A DNA stretch of 64,000 nucleotides, taken from Oligoflexia bacterium. GTDB lineage: Bacteria; Bdellovibrionota_B; Oligoflexia; Oligoflexales; JAGOVF01. The notes beneath the pieces were generated by a model. That model was not told the DNA's origin, searched no databases, and saw only the letters and a program-made list of their open reading frames with translations. The translations under genes were made by a program, and so were the position numbers. The stretch lies in assembly GCA_030432875.1 (NCBI GenBank), contig JAUILP010000010.1:1-64000 (forward strand), read 5' to 3'. The number at the start of each line of letters is the position of its first letter. Within the stretch, counting starts at the first letter, position 1. Shown here in pieces: positions 1 to 10,300 of the stretch.

Positions 1-35
1 CTTATAATGAGATGGTAGAACTGGCCAAGCTGTGA
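1..35 (+). CDS. C-terminal end of the intron-encoded maturase/reverse transcriptase (partial)
   Basis: One frame entering the window reads YNEMVELAKL and stops at 33-35, thirteen bases before domain V starts. In group II introns the reverse transcriptase/maturase gene sits in domain IV and ends just upstream of domain V, so this is the expected place for its stop codon. Ten residues are too few to recognise the family, so the call rests on position only. Confidence 0.4.
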   Translation, partial: YNEMVELAKL

Positions 36-126
36 ATCTTACAATGAAGAGGCTTGTGCGGGAAATCCGCAGGCAGGCTTCCGTGGGGAGTTGAGAGGAT
101 CATATGACCCTCTCTTCTTACCCGAC
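1..126 (+). mobile_element. 3' end of a group II intron (domains V and VI)
   Basis: Bases 49-81 fold exactly like group II intron domain V: an 8-bp lower helix (GAGGCTTG with CAGGCTTC, two G-U wobbles), a 2-base GG bulge on the 3' side, and a 5-bp upper helix (TGCGG/CCGCA) capped by GAAAT. Bases 83-126 fold like domain VI: GAGAGG (93-98) pairs with CCTCTC (109-114), and an unpaired A at 120 lies seven bases from the end, where the branch-point adenosine is expected. The last bases, CTTACCCGAC, match the usual 3' end of such introns. The triad position reads AGG instead of the usual AGC, which is odd. The rest of the intron lies before the window. The structure is seen in the sequence; identity as an intron is family knowledge applied to it. 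Confidence 0.75.
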
Positions 127-444
127 CTTTTTTTAGGTGTATTTTTTTCAGCCAATCTTTTTGCTAATCAGGTTTGCGCTCGATATAGAGATACTAAAAC
201 AGGTAAAATTGGGTGGTTCTTTTGTAATAATTGCGATGATCCGAATACACGTAATGGATGTCCTGAAGGGATACTAAGAGAGTGTGTAATTCAAAATAGA
301 GGAGTCTCCTTTACATCGATGAATACTTGGGCTGATAATGAAAAAGAGTTGAACAAGAAACATTGGCGATTTAATAACGGTTGCATGGTGCGAACTGGCC
401 GAGTGAATCCTTACGATGCTGGAACCACTATTGTTTTAGATTAA
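127..444 (+). CDS. Cys-rich secreted protein, part downstream of the intron
   Basis: The open frame continues from the intron into a hydrophobic run (LFLGVFFSANLFA) that looks like the core and cleavage site of a signal peptide, followed by about 90 residues with six cysteines (CARYRD, FFCNNCDD, NGCPEG, RECVIQ, NGCMV). No good start codon exists after the intron, and the TTG at 91 lies inside domain VI. The initiator Met and basic N-region are therefore probably in the 5' exon before the window. I do not recognise the mature protein. Either the intron splices out to restore the gene, or the gene is inactivated. A small independent gene starting at TTG 91 cannot be excluded. Confidence 0.5.
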   Translation, partial: LFLGVFFSANLFANQVCARYRDTKTGKIGWFFCNNCDDPNTRNGCPEGILRECVIQNRGVSFTSMNTWADNEKELNKKHWRFNNGCMVRTGRVNPYDAGTTIVLD

Positions 445-885
445 TTGAAGGCGTTAGGTGTGTAACCCCATATCTACTAATATCTTGATTTCTTTAAGTC
501 CTGCGCAAGCAAGTCCCTAGTCCAGCGGCAGTTTTTTATTTGTTTTTAATTTTGAGTTACATCCTATTTATTTTCCATTCAGAAAGCCCTTTTTTCTGGA
601 TGGAAAATAATTTTTGCAATAATAGGGCTATTTATAGGCTAAATCAACCTCCGCACCTAAGCATAACGTAAAGGTTGCCTCTCAAATTTTATAATAAATA
701 TTACGAAAAAACTACAAACGCCACTATAGCCTAAAAAGCTTATAAATATGGGAATTTTTTACCGGAATAACAGCTTCTACTTTGCAAAAGCTTTGGTTAT
801 CAATACGTCCTCGATCAGCAATCTTACAGAGAAGGGATGACGGGCAAGGCCAAGTTTATATTTCCTACCCTTAAGATTCAAATCA
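445..885. other. Intergenic stretch
   Basis: It lies between two genes that converge on it. Apart from the terminator hairpin at 571-616 I see no gene, repeat or clear regulatory site. Confidence 0.5.
571..616. terminator. Bidirectional intrinsic terminator
   Basis: TTTTCCATTCAG (571-582) pairs with CTGGATGGAAAA (596-607) over 12 positions with a single wobble. The run of A before it and the T-rich stretch after it make it work in either direction. It sits between convergent genes (127-444 plus, 886-2379 minus). Confidence 0.7.
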
Positions 886-2379
886 TCACCGCGCCCCAAG
901 AAATTCAATCCCGAATGCCGTCACTTCAAAAAGATGGCTAGGCCATAGTGCCAGGCTCTTTTTTAGGGTTAAGCTCGGGTATTTTTTTTCATTGGCGATA
1001 ATAAACTTGATATTATCGGCAATTGATTTTTTTCGATCTTCTCGCATAGCCCCTGCTTGAATAAAAAGTTTCGCTGATTTGTAGCCAAGAAGTTTGTAAT
1101 CAATTTTGGCGGCGACGTCGGTCGGAAGAATAAGGGCACTACCAAATTCGGTCGGCACTAAAGGTTTGGGTAAATCCGTATAAGCGCCAATAAAATCGAC
1201 AAAAAAGGAACCTTTTAAGTTATGGGATTTTGATGCCACCATCATCTTTTGTCGCCATAAATGATTGCCCATAAATGTTGCTTTGGGGATGCCATGGAAT
1301 TTAAAAACTTTGCTAATGTGCACCGCATTTAATAAGGTATCAGGAACGAGAATGGCATCAACAGCAAGGGTAGGTGTACTTTCCTGAGTTGATATTTGTT
1401 CAATTTGGCTGTTGGTAATTTTATCTTTCTCCAACTCTGCTTGTGACATGAGAATTTGTACTGGCTTCTCTATTACTAGTGATTTTACTTTTGCCGATAA
1501 ATCCTCAAAGTTCTCCATGGAGTAGTTAATGGGACCGACTGTTGTGATCCCATGTCTCTTCGCAGCTTTTATAAAGTGCGTGATAAAATTGTCTGAGTTA
1601 TTATCGATAGGCCGCATCACGGCAATTTTTTTTAGACCACGCTTCCCCGCAATACTCGCCAAACTACTGGCTAAATAACCTTCATCAGGAAATATATACA
1701 CAGCTTTTTTCCTAATAGAAATGTGCTCAGGATGAGGCGAAAGCGATACGCTTGGCGTGTAAAATTCCTGCAAAAATGCGAGTACCGGTTCGCGAAGCTT
1801 GGACTCTACATCAACAATAAATCCTGAAACTTTTTCTTCTAAAATCACTTTCAATAAAAATTGCTCTATATTTTTCTCTGAAACATTAATATTGACTTTG
1901 ACCGCATATTTTTTAGGGTCAAGATTAACCTCCTGTAGAGCGAGACTCACGCCCTCCCATGTTGATGCCGTCACTTGGCTCTCGTTATAGGGATTGGTAC
2001 TGGTAAGGTAAGCTATTTTATTGGCTGTGGTATCGAGTAATTTGACCAACTCTGCTACATAGGACAAACGTAAATTTTTGTTTTGACAGAGTGAATCATC
2101 GCGTAGCAAAGCTAGGTACCCAGATTTTTTTAGCAGTGGCCCAATAACTTTCGGGTCACTGAGAAATATATGCGCATATTTTTGGTGGAGTTGCCCACAG
2201 ATTATTGCCGATCTCGCAGCATTTTTGAACGTTTTTTTTGTTTTATCCTCAGAAGAAGCCTGAGGGAAAGTCTCAGAATCACCCACGACAGCGAAGGCCC
2301 AATGATCGCCCGATGACACCAACAAATTTAGGGCAAAAATTGATAGTAAAATATTTTTTTTTCGCAAGTTAAATTTCAC
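886..2379 (-). CDS. LpoA-like periplasmic binding-fold protein, possible PBP activator
   Basis: A 497-residue secreted protein. The first 35 residues form a signal peptide (basic KFNLRKK, hydrophobic core, AFA cleavage region) with no lipobox. From about residue 115 the pattern (IAYLTSTN, VSLALQEV, SGFIVDVES, KIAVMRPID near 250) matches the two-lobed type I periplasmic binding fold of branched-chain amino-acid receptors and of LpoA/LppC-type activators of class A PBPs. The gene follows the PBP1A gene by 40 bases on the same strand, so the two are probably co-transcribed. Its role as the PBP's activator is inferred from this pairing. Known LpoA is an outer-membrane lipoprotein and this protein is not. 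A solute receptor is the alternative, but no ABC transporter genes are nearby. Confidence 0.6.
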   Translation of the reverse strand: MKFNLRKKNILLSIFALNLLVSSGDHWAFAVVGDSETFPQASSEDKTKKTFKNAARSAIICGQLHQKYAHIFLSDPKVIGPLLKKSGYLALLRDDSLCQNKNLRLSYVAELVKLLDTTANKIAYLTSTNPYNESQVTASTWEGVSLALQEVNLDPKKYAVKVNINVSEKNIEQFLLKVILEEKVSGFIVDVESKLREPVLAFLQEFYTPSVSLSPHPEHISIRKKAVYIFPDEGYLASSLASIAGKRGLKKIAVMRPIDNNSDNFITHFIKAAKRHGITTVGPINYSMENFEDLSAKVKSLVIEKPVQILMSQAELEKDKITNSQIEQISTQESTPTLAVDAILVPDTLLNAVHISKVFKFHGIPKATFMGNHLWRQKMMVASKSHNLKGSFFVDFIGAYTDLPKPLVPTEFGSALILPTDVAAKIDYKLLGYKSAKLFIQAGAMREDRKKSIADNIKFIIANEKKYPSLTLKKSLALWPSHLFEVTAFGIEFLGAR

Positions 2380-2419
2380 CTATCAGAATCCTCACCCTTA
2401 AGATTTTAGCAAATCGCCA

Positions 2420-4558
2420 TTATCTATTAAATATCGAACGCGTGGCATTAGGAGACTCAATACCCTTATATGCCGACAAGGGATCATTTTCTGGTGACGC
2501 ATTTTTCCTAAACCACATGGGTATCCCCTGACTCGAAGCTGTCCCATATTTTGGATTGATATTCATCGCCAAAACGTCTTCAGGTGGCGCGGTATCATCA
2601 AAACTGTGCTTAGCGTCTACGGCATTTATAAGATCAGCCCAGATGGGTAAAGCTAAGTTAGCCCCACTAGCTCTTTTAGAAATAGCAGCACTTCCATCTA
2701 TGCCTACCCAGGTAATAGCGACCAAATTTCTTGTAAACCCGCAGAACCAGGTGTCTCGTGAATCATTGGTCGTTCCCGTTTTTCCCGCGGCATACTTATG
2801 CATATACTGATAACTCGCGGCTGTGCCATAGCGAAAAACATCACGCAGCCCCTCCGTCAAAAGAAAACTTGTGGTTCCGTCTAAAGCAGATTCAATAACT
2901 TCGGTATTAGGAACATGCTCATAAAGGACTTTGCCCTCACCATCAACTATTTTTTCAATGGCATAAGCATCAGTTTTTTTACCTTTTGCCGCTATCGTAT
3001 GATAAGCATTGAGAAGATCGAGCATTGAAACCTCAGATCCTCCTAAAGCTGTACCAAGTTCGCTTCTGAGCGGACTTTTTATGCCTAAGCTTTGGGCAAA
3101 GCCAATCACGTTGGCAATTCCGAGTCTATTGGCAAGCTCAACGGCTGGGGTATTGATAGATTTGTAAAAAGCTTGAAGAAGCGTGCTTTCTGTCAAATAA
3201 TTTGAAGAATGATTTTTGGGTTTATACCCCGAAATATTGATGGGGGAAACTAAAAAAGCTTCGTTCCATTTATGACCACGACTGAGTGCATATCCGTAGA
3301 CAATAGGCTTGAAGGCACTTCCGGGCGGACGCCGCGCCTGTGTCGCTCTATTAAACTGTGAGCGCTGGTAATCTCTGCCTCCAATCATCGCGAGGATGGC
3401 GCCATTAGCGACGTTATTTAAGACTATACCAGCTTCTATCGCATGTCCCGGCACTTCTTTGCCTTTTTCCCTAGGCATGGAGAGTGCAAAAGTATTTATC
3501 ATATGGTCATTTTTTTTGAGTACGTTTTCTGCTTTTTCCTGGATATTTAGATCCAAAGTTGTAAAAATCCGCAGCCCTTTATCCTTAAGGGTGTTTAACT
3601 GAGGTAATAGCTTTTCTGCTTCACTCAAAGCAAAATCGACAAAATAGGGGGCTTTTTTAGGGTGCTTGATACCTCTAAAATATTCTAGTTTTTTTCGACT
3701 ATATTCTGCGAACTGTTCTTTAGAAATATAACCTTCTTCATACATTGCCCGCAAAACATAAAGCTGTCTCTTTTTTCCTAATTTCTCATTTATAAATGGA
3801 TTATAGCGATGTGGAGCCTGAAAAAGTCCAGCAATAAGCGCCATTTCATGAATTTTTAGAGCATAAATCGGCTTGCCAAAATAGTTATAAGCTGCCGATC
3901 CCACACCGTAAGAGCGGTTTCCAAGGTACATCGAATTTAAATAGAGGTCTAAAATCCTGGATTTTGATACTTCTTTCTCTAAATAAATTGAGAAAAGTGC
4001 CTCACGCGCCTTGCGAATAAATGTTTTATCTTTGGTAAGCAAAAAATTTCTGACCAATTGCTGTGTTATGGTGCTAGCTCCCTGCAACTGACTCCCTGTA
4101 AAAACATTGGCATAGGTAGCCCGTATTATAGCTTTAAAATCTAAACCGTGATGGGAATAAAAAGACCGATCTTCGGCAGAGATGACCGCCTTAATCATCA
4201 TCTCTGGCATATCTGGTGGTTTTACATACCGATGAAATTCAGAGTAATGTTCATAAATAATGTCGCCTTTTTTATCCAAAAACACGGTATTATCACGTGG
4301 CTGATAATATTTGAGAAACTCTGTTTGCGTAAAATCAACCGCATAGAGTCCTGAAAAATAGGCCCAACTAAATCCTGCGCCTAGCAGCGTTATAAAAATG
4401 GAAAAGATAAATATAAAGAGAAGAGGAATGCCTTTCCAAGGAGTTGGAAACCTCTGTCCCTTAGGTAAAATGCTCGTGCTATTATAGTGATGCAACGACA
4501 ACTCAAAAAAAATATTGATAAAAACATGACATATATTTTCAATTATAGGGTGTCCCAT
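2420..4558 (-). CDS. Penicillin-binding protein 1A family, bifunctional transglycosylase/transpeptidase
   Basis: A 712-residue class A PBP that polymerises lipid II and cross-links the glycan strands on the outer face of the inner membrane. One transmembrane segment lies at about 44-66. The GT51 domain follows, with EDRSFYSHHG (catalytic Glu near 129) and GASTITQQL (160-168). The transpeptidase domain has the active-site motif GSAFK (Ser414), SIN (467-469) and KTG (593-595). The reading frame has no good ribosome site at the ATG used and carries about 40 residues before the membrane segment, so the true start may be a later TTG. It is followed on the same strand by the LpoA-like gene. Family assignment is certain; ponA or mrcA would be acceptable symbols. 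Confidence 0.95.
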   Translation of the reverse strand: MGHPIIENICHVFINIFFELSLHHYNSTSILPKGQRFPTPWKGIPLLFIFIFSIFITLLGAGFSWAYFSGLYAVDFTQTEFLKYYQPRDNTVFLDKKGDIIYEHYSEFHRYVKPPDMPEMMIKAVISAEDRSFYSHHGLDFKAIIRATYANVFTGSQLQGASTITQQLVRNFLLTKDKTFIRKAREALFSIYLEKEVSKSRILDLYLNSMYLGNRSYGVGSAAYNYFGKPIYALKIHEMALIAGLFQAPHRYNPFINEKLGKKRQLYVLRAMYEEGYISKEQFAEYSRKKLEYFRGIKHPKKAPYFVDFALSEAEKLLPQLNTLKDKGLRIFTTLDLNIQEKAENVLKKNDHMINTFALSMPREKGKEVPGHAIEAGIVLNNVANGAILAMIGGRDYQRSQFNRATQARRPPGSAFKPIVYGYALSRGHKWNEAFLVSPINISGYKPKNHSSNYLTESTLLQAFYKSINTPAVELANRLGIANVIGFAQSLGIKSPLRSELGTALGGSEVSMLDLLNAYHTIAAKGKKTDAYAIEKIVDGEGKVLYEHVPNTEVIESALDGTTSFLLTEGLRDVFRYGTAASYQYMHKYAAGKTGTTNDSRDTWFCGFTRNLVAITWVGIDGSAAISKRASGANLALPIWADLINAVDAKHSFDDTAPPEDVLAMNINPKYGTASSQGIPMWFRKNASPENDPLSAYKGIESPNATRSIFNR

Positions 4559-4741
4559 AATTGCTATATTTTATAGAAACCACTTAAAATAATTTAATTA
4601 CAGATACTTAAATATGCAGTCGGTAAATATTTCCTATCAAAAAAGACTATTTCTAATTTAATTAATTATTTAAACCATTTTACCGATGTATAGGAAAGGC
4701 AAGGAATCAAAATTTGCGTCACTATTAGAGGACTACGTTTT

Positions 4742-5779
4742 TTGAAGCTTTTAAGACCCGCAAAAATATCCGTTATTGAGTCTGAACCAGGCAGCTTGGT
4801 CTTGCTTACCAATTTGTTGCATTTATTCTCGTCAGAAATAGAACTTTCTCCCACTGTATACCATAGTGACATCGCAGAAGAACTTATCATAAATCATCCA
4901 GATTTAGTTCTTATCGACTCTAAAATAGATGACAAACTCAGCCAGCAAATTTGCATGGGAGTGCGGGCATCAGAAAGTGATCGTCATGTTGGCATCGTTT
5001 TTGTCGGAGCGGACGAAAACGGGAGTAGCAAAAGTCTTGTAGAGTTTTTAGAGTTAGGGGCTGACGACTTCATTCGGAGCAATTGCAGTGAGCGCGAATT
5101 TTTAGCACGTATCAATGCCATCATTCGCTTAAAAATGATGACAGATGACCTCAGGCGCGCTAACCATAAACTCAAGGTCCTCAGTTTGACCGATGAGTTG
5201 ACCGGACTCGCCAATATGCGAGCTTTTAATCAGCACTTTCTCGTTGCCCTTAAAAAATGCCGCGAAGGCGAGGACTCTATATCAGTTATCATGATGGATT
5301 TAGACCGCTTTAAAAGCGTTAACGATAGCTATAACCATCTAGTCGGAAGCTCAGTTATTGCCCAAACAGGCCGAATCATACAACGCATTTTAGGCACATT
5401 TGGTGAAAATATGACCAGCTATGTTGCGGCCCGTTATGGGGGCGATGAATTTGTCATATTTTTATCGGGCCTTGCCGAAGAACAAACCAGGGATTTAGCT
5501 GAAAATATCCGACTTGAAATCCAGGAATACCATTTTCCGGAGCTTAATCCTGATCATAAAATCACCACGAGTATTGGTGTCTTATGGACTCCCCCACTTT
5601 ATCAAGGCAGTGGCGATCGCCTATTAAAGCTCGCCGATCAAAACCTATATCGCAGCAAAAAAAAGGGGCGCAATAGAGTGACATTTGACTGCTTAGGGGA
5701 TCTTGTTAATTTTGAGCATGTTAGTGGGACTCATGGCACTGATGGGAATCCCAGCGGTGATGACGATAAGATCGCCTGA
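4742..5779 (+). CDS. Receiver-GGDEF protein, probable diguanylate cyclase
   Basis: Residues 1-125 resemble a response-regulator receiver (phosphoacceptor Asp59 in LVLIDS, LGADDFI near 105), although the N-terminal acidic pair is degenerate (ESEP). Residues 145-310 form a GGDEF domain with DELTGLAN, MMDLDRFKSVND and an intact RYGGDEF at 231-237, so it should make cyclic di-GMP. There is no RxxD inhibitory site just before GGDEF. The start is a TTG preceded by AGAGGA. The last 28 residues extend past the domain and are encoded antisense to the end of pyruvate kinase: the two genes overlap tail to tail by 87 bases. No partner histidine kinase is adjacent. Confidence 0.85.
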   Translation: MKLLRPAKISVIESEPGSLVLLTNLLHLFSSEIELSPTVYHSDIAEELIINHPDLVLIDSKIDDKLSQQICMGVRASESDRHVGIVFVGADENGSSKSLVEFLELGADDFIRSNCSEREFLARINAIIRLKMMTDDLRRANHKLKVLSLTDELTGLANMRAFNQHFLVALKKCREGEDSISVIMMDLDRFKSVNDSYNHLVGSSVIAQTGRIIQRILGTFGENMTSYVAARYGGDEFVIFLSGLAEEQTRDLAENIRLEIQEYHFPELNPDHKITTSIGVLWTPPLYQGSGDRLLKLADQNLYRSKKKGRNRVTFDCLGDLVNFEHVSGTHGTDGNPSGDDDKIA

Positions 5780-7123
5780 TTTAACGTATTTGTGTTCACG
5801 TAGTAGGGTCGGGAGTTCCTGCAAAAGAGCATCAGTGTTTATAAATTCAGGATTTAAGATACCCTGAACCCCCCATAGAATGCTTAAACGATTGACGACA
5901 GGGGATCTTGGACTAATCGCGATGATTTTTGTTTTTGGTCGCCATGTTGAGATAAACCTAGCGATTGATCCGGTCAATGATAAACAGACGATAGCAGTGG
6001 CATTGAGTTTGTCAGCAGCTTCGCAGGCAGCGCGTGCGATGGCTTCATGGGCGGGAAGCTCTTTATCATCAGCAAATACTTCCTGGCTATAGTTTTGCTG
6101 TTTTCTTAAACTCCACGACTCAACTTCTAAAATGATGTCACGCATTTTTTGAACACAAGCGACGGGGTATTTTCCCGAAGCCATTTCGGCTGAAAGCATC
6201 AGACAATCGGCGCCATCTAAAACACCATTGGCTACATCCGCCATTTCAGCCAGTGTTGGTCTTGGGTTTTCAACCATGGATTCGAGCATTTGGGTGGCCA
6301 CGATTACAGGTTTAGCATATTTTCGCGCCGCACTGATAATAATTTTTTGATAGGTGGGAACTTTTTCCAACGAACCTTCGACACCTAAATCACCGCGAGC
6401 CACCATTAAGCCATCGGAAACACGCGCAATGGCGTCAATATCTTTTATAGCTGATAACTTTTCAATTTTTGCAATGACCGGAATATCAGAACCAAGTGCG
6501 CTAATAATTTTTTTGCAAAATAAAACGTCGTTAGGGTCTTGGACAAAGGAAAGCGCGACAAAATTAACGCCAAGATTTACCCCAAACATCAGATCCTGCG
6601 TATCTTTTTTGGTAATAGCGGGCAGGGAGAGCTTAGCGTCGGGAAAATTCACCCCTTTTCTTGGTTTTAGGATGCCCCCCTCGAAAAATCTGACAAAGAC
6701 CTGATCGTTTTTAATGTCGATAATCTGGGCCTTAAGAAGCCCATCATCCATAAGAACCCGCTGCCCCACAGCGACGTCTTTGATAAGACCTGGGTAATCG
6801 ATCGGAATAACCGAATCAGATGTTTGGCTCTGCCCAAACTGAAGTATGAGCTCATCGCCATTTTTTATGGACATTGCCTGATTAAGAAGCTGACCACAGC
6901 GGATTTTGGGGCCTTGCAGGTCCTGCAAAACAGCAATGTTTCTTCCTTCTCGCTGGGCGACTTCCCGCACAAGAGCCATATTTTTCCTGTGATCTTCATG
7001 GGTTCCATGAGAAAAGTTCATGCGAACGATATCGAGACCAGACCGACAGAGCTCAGTGAGGACTTCAAGATTATTGGATGATGGCCCCATAGTGCCAACA
7101 ATTTTACAGTGTTTTTCAGCCAT
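5693..7123 (-). CDS. pyk: Pyruvate kinase
   Basis: A full-length (476-residue) pyruvate kinase, converting phosphoenolpyruvate and ADP to pyruvate and ATP at the end of glycolysis. Landmarks are VRMNFSHG near the start, LQDLQGPKIR, the active-site signature AKIEKLSAI, VARGDLGVE and VIVATQMLESM, followed by the ADANGVLDG-like segment and a C-terminal domain ending GDLIVITAGIP. One variable spot reads MLSAEMASGKYP where most members have LSGETA. It is transcribed towards the GGDEF gene, whose 3' end overlaps its own. Confidence 0.97.
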   Translation of the reverse strand: MAEKHCKIVGTMGPSSNNLEVLTELCRSGLDIVRMNFSHGTHEDHRKNMALVREVAQREGRNIAVLQDLQGPKIRCGQLLNQAMSIKNGDELILQFGQSQTSDSVIPIDYPGLIKDVAVGQRVLMDDGLLKAQIIDIKNDQVFVRFFEGGILKPRKGVNFPDAKLSLPAITKKDTQDLMFGVNLGVNFVALSFVQDPNDVLFCKKIISALGSDIPVIAKIEKLSAIKDIDAIARVSDGLMVARGDLGVEGSLEKVPTYQKIIISAARKYAKPVIVATQMLESMVENPRPTLAEMADVANGVLDGADCLMLSAEMASGKYPVACVQKMRDIILEVESWSLRKQQNYSQEVFADDKELPAHEAIARAACEAADKLNATAIVCLSLTGSIARFISTWRPKTKIIAISPRSPVVNRLSILWGVQGILNPEFINTDALLQELPTLLREHKYVKSGDLIVITAGIPISAMSPTNMLKINKIP

Positions 7124-7312
7124 GGTTCATGCCTATGTTAAAAAGCCGATTGGCGACTTAAAAGTCTAAAAAAAATAGGAATTTCAAACTCTAATCTTAT
7201 ATTAATTTAGGCCATTTGAATAGTAATTCTCTAATTTATATTAAGTAATTTCTCATAAATCCGAAACCATATTGACCCCGACAGGTCAATTTAAGGAGAA
7301 GTGGTTATCTCT

Positions 7313-10300
7313 ATGGCTATAGATTTTAAGAAACTCATCGGTAGAAAGATATCGAGCAACTATGCTATTACGAGCCAGCTTGGTCAAGGGGCAATGGGAG
7401 CCGTTTTTAGAGCCATTCCTTTTAACGACCCCCTGGATGAGGTCGCCATTAAAATCATTGCCGCTTCTAAGCGGATTGACTCCGAAGAACTTCTGAGATT
7501 TCAAAAAGAAGCGGCTCTCATGAGTCAGCTTAACCACCCAAATATTGTCAGCTTTTATGAACTGGGATTATTAGATTCTGGCTATACTGATTTATTTCAT
7601 GGTGGCTATTTTATCGTTATGGAAATAGCTTCAGGCCGTGACCTGAAATCAATGTTAGTCGTTGATGGCAAAAAAGATCTTGATTTCTTCTTTGATATCG
7701 GCATTCAGATGGCTCGTGCTCTGGATTATACCCATGGCAAAAACGTTATCCATCGTGATATTAAACCACATAATTTAATAGTCTCAGAGAATTTTGCCAG
7801 CACTCCTGCTTTTGGCCTCAAAATACTTGATTTTGGTATTGCGATGCTCCAGGAAGTGACCAGCAGTTCTGGGAGTAAAAATGACGACGAAAACCATGAA
7901 GTTGCAGGAACACCTCTCTATATGTCGCCGGAACAGGCAGGAACTCTTGACAACCCGGTTGACCAGCGGACTGACTTATACTCAGTGGGCTGCGTGCTCT
8001 ATGAAATACTTACAGGAATCCCGCCCTTTAATGGTTCTTCCATCAAAGCTCTAAGTGAAGCTCACGCCTATGATACGGTGAAACCTATTCTTGATTTTCG
8101 TCCCGACATCCCTGTTGTCATCAATGACCTTGTTTTAAAACTTCTAAACAAAGACCCAATAGATCGCTACCAAACGGCATTTGGTTTACAGTCAGATTTA
8201 TCCTATATAAGAGCCAATCTTAGTGCTTTTATCAGCGGCAGCAAACAGGTCGCCCTAGGCACCAAAGATGTCACGACATTTGTTAACAGCAAAATCCCTT
8301 TTGTGGCGCGCACCGAAGAAAAACAAAAAGTTATCGATGGTTATTTGCGCCTAACCAAAGAAGGGCTGAGAACCCATGTTGTTTCTATTTGGGGTGAAGT
8401 CGGCTCAGGAAAAACGCGTCTTCTAACAGAAATCAAAACCAGCCTTCACACCGAAAAAGCGCGTTTCATTGGTGCAAATTTTCATGAGCACGAAAATTCA
8501 CTCCCCTTTAATGCCCTTGCCAACGCTTTTAATGAGTATTTACTGAGACTGCTCCAATATGAGGAAATTGAGGCAGAGCGGTTAAATGTCCGTTTAAAAA
8601 GCATCTTGGGCGATGCCATTCATATTTTAGCAAAGGTCATACCCGGCCTCGTACCTTATATAGCGGGACACAAGGAACAAAATCAGATCATAAGTGAAAA
8701 TAAAATTGAATTTTTTACCGAGGCCAGTATCGCGCTTTTTAAAAAGGCCTTCTCTGATTTTGTGCGTTGCTTATCGGATGATGATGCTCCTTTGGTGCTT
8801 GCTTTTGACAATCTCCATAAAGCAGATCAAGAAAGCTTAGCTCTCATTGACAATTTCCTCAGCTTCAATACCTCAGGACGAGTCTATTTCATCTTTACAT
8901 TTGAACCAAATGATCTCGTGAGAAACCAAGATTTCGCAAATTTTGTCCACAAATTTGAAAAATTAAAACGGCGCTACCTCCCCATTCAGTTGACCGATTT
9001 TAAATGCGAAGAAATCAGTGAGCTTCTTGAAAATATTTTCTCACATAAACTACGCAGCCCTGAGCAGCTGAGCGCTGAGCTAGCAAAAAACACCAAAGGC
9101 AATCCGCTCGCCACAATTAGTGCTATCAAGCAACTTATCGCCAACGATCTCATTTTTTGGGGACAAGAAGGACAGTGGAAAGCAGAAATAGAAAATGTAG
9201 CCAGGTATCAAATCCAAATAGAAAACGTTGAGCTCAGTCTCGCGAAGTTTTCCCAATACTGCGATGCTGAAAAGAAACTATTGCAATTTGGTGCTGAAGT
9301 CGGCATGCGTTTCTATTTCAATATGCTTCAGATACCAGCCATAATTAGCAGAGACCAAATTATCACCCTCATAAGTAAAGCACTCGCGGATGGACTCATC
9401 GTTGAAGATATTTCGCGGACTCACGAGCTTGAATTCGGTCGTGCTTATGCTTTTGGACACAAAAAAATAAAAATTGCTCTGCAAGACGAAAATAGCAGCG
9501 CAGATATCAAAGACTATCATTTAAAAATTGCTTTGTGGCTTCAAAAACAATATAGCAACAAAAAAGATGATGGATTGGTATTTTCGCTCGCCTATCATTT
9601 TGGCACTGCGTTTGGCGTCTCAGAATTTTCGCCCGATGTCGCGTTTTCTGCTGCTTATTTTAACCATTTGGCGGCAAAAAGGGCTTATAAAGCTGGCGCT
9701 TATTTTGCCGCTAAAGGATTTTTTGAGGTTGCCCTAAACTTTTTAAAATTAAAGTATGATCAACACCTTGGTGCTTATAAAATTTCTATTGCTGATGTCA
9801 TTAGTGGATATGCGGACACCTTAGTAAAACTTCAGCAATATGCGCTTGCTCGCGACGCCCTCCAGGATATTCTCAACATAAACATAACAAAGCAAGAAAA
9901 GGCCCAAGTATACCAAAGACTCATCAATGTCAATCTTCTGTACGGCTATATTACTAAGGCAAAAAGTCTTGCCACCCAGGCTCTATGCGAGTTTTTCCCA
10001 GCTGAGGAAAAAACCATAACCTCAGTAATTAGCACTAAACTCTCTCAGTTTACCAAACAAGATCCCCAAAAATATTTCATAGAAAATTTGCCCAAAATAG
10101 CAAAAATTATCGACTATCTCTTATTAAAAGCAAAGGCTCGCGAAGAAAAAACTAGTGTTGACCATGAGTTATTCGCCTTAAAATTGGCCGCCTATGATGC
10201 ATTTGCGGTAGATGACTCTAAATCTGCAGCAAAGATTTTACTCTCTAGCATTGACTATGTTAAAGAAATGAAGACATCAGCAAAAGGCTCGGTGCGCTTT

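Noticed and set aside
91-126. TTG at 91 as the start of the first secreted protein
   Set aside because: It lies inside the predicted intron domain VI and gives no basic N-region; the 22-base near-palindrome at 93-114 is explained by domain VI.
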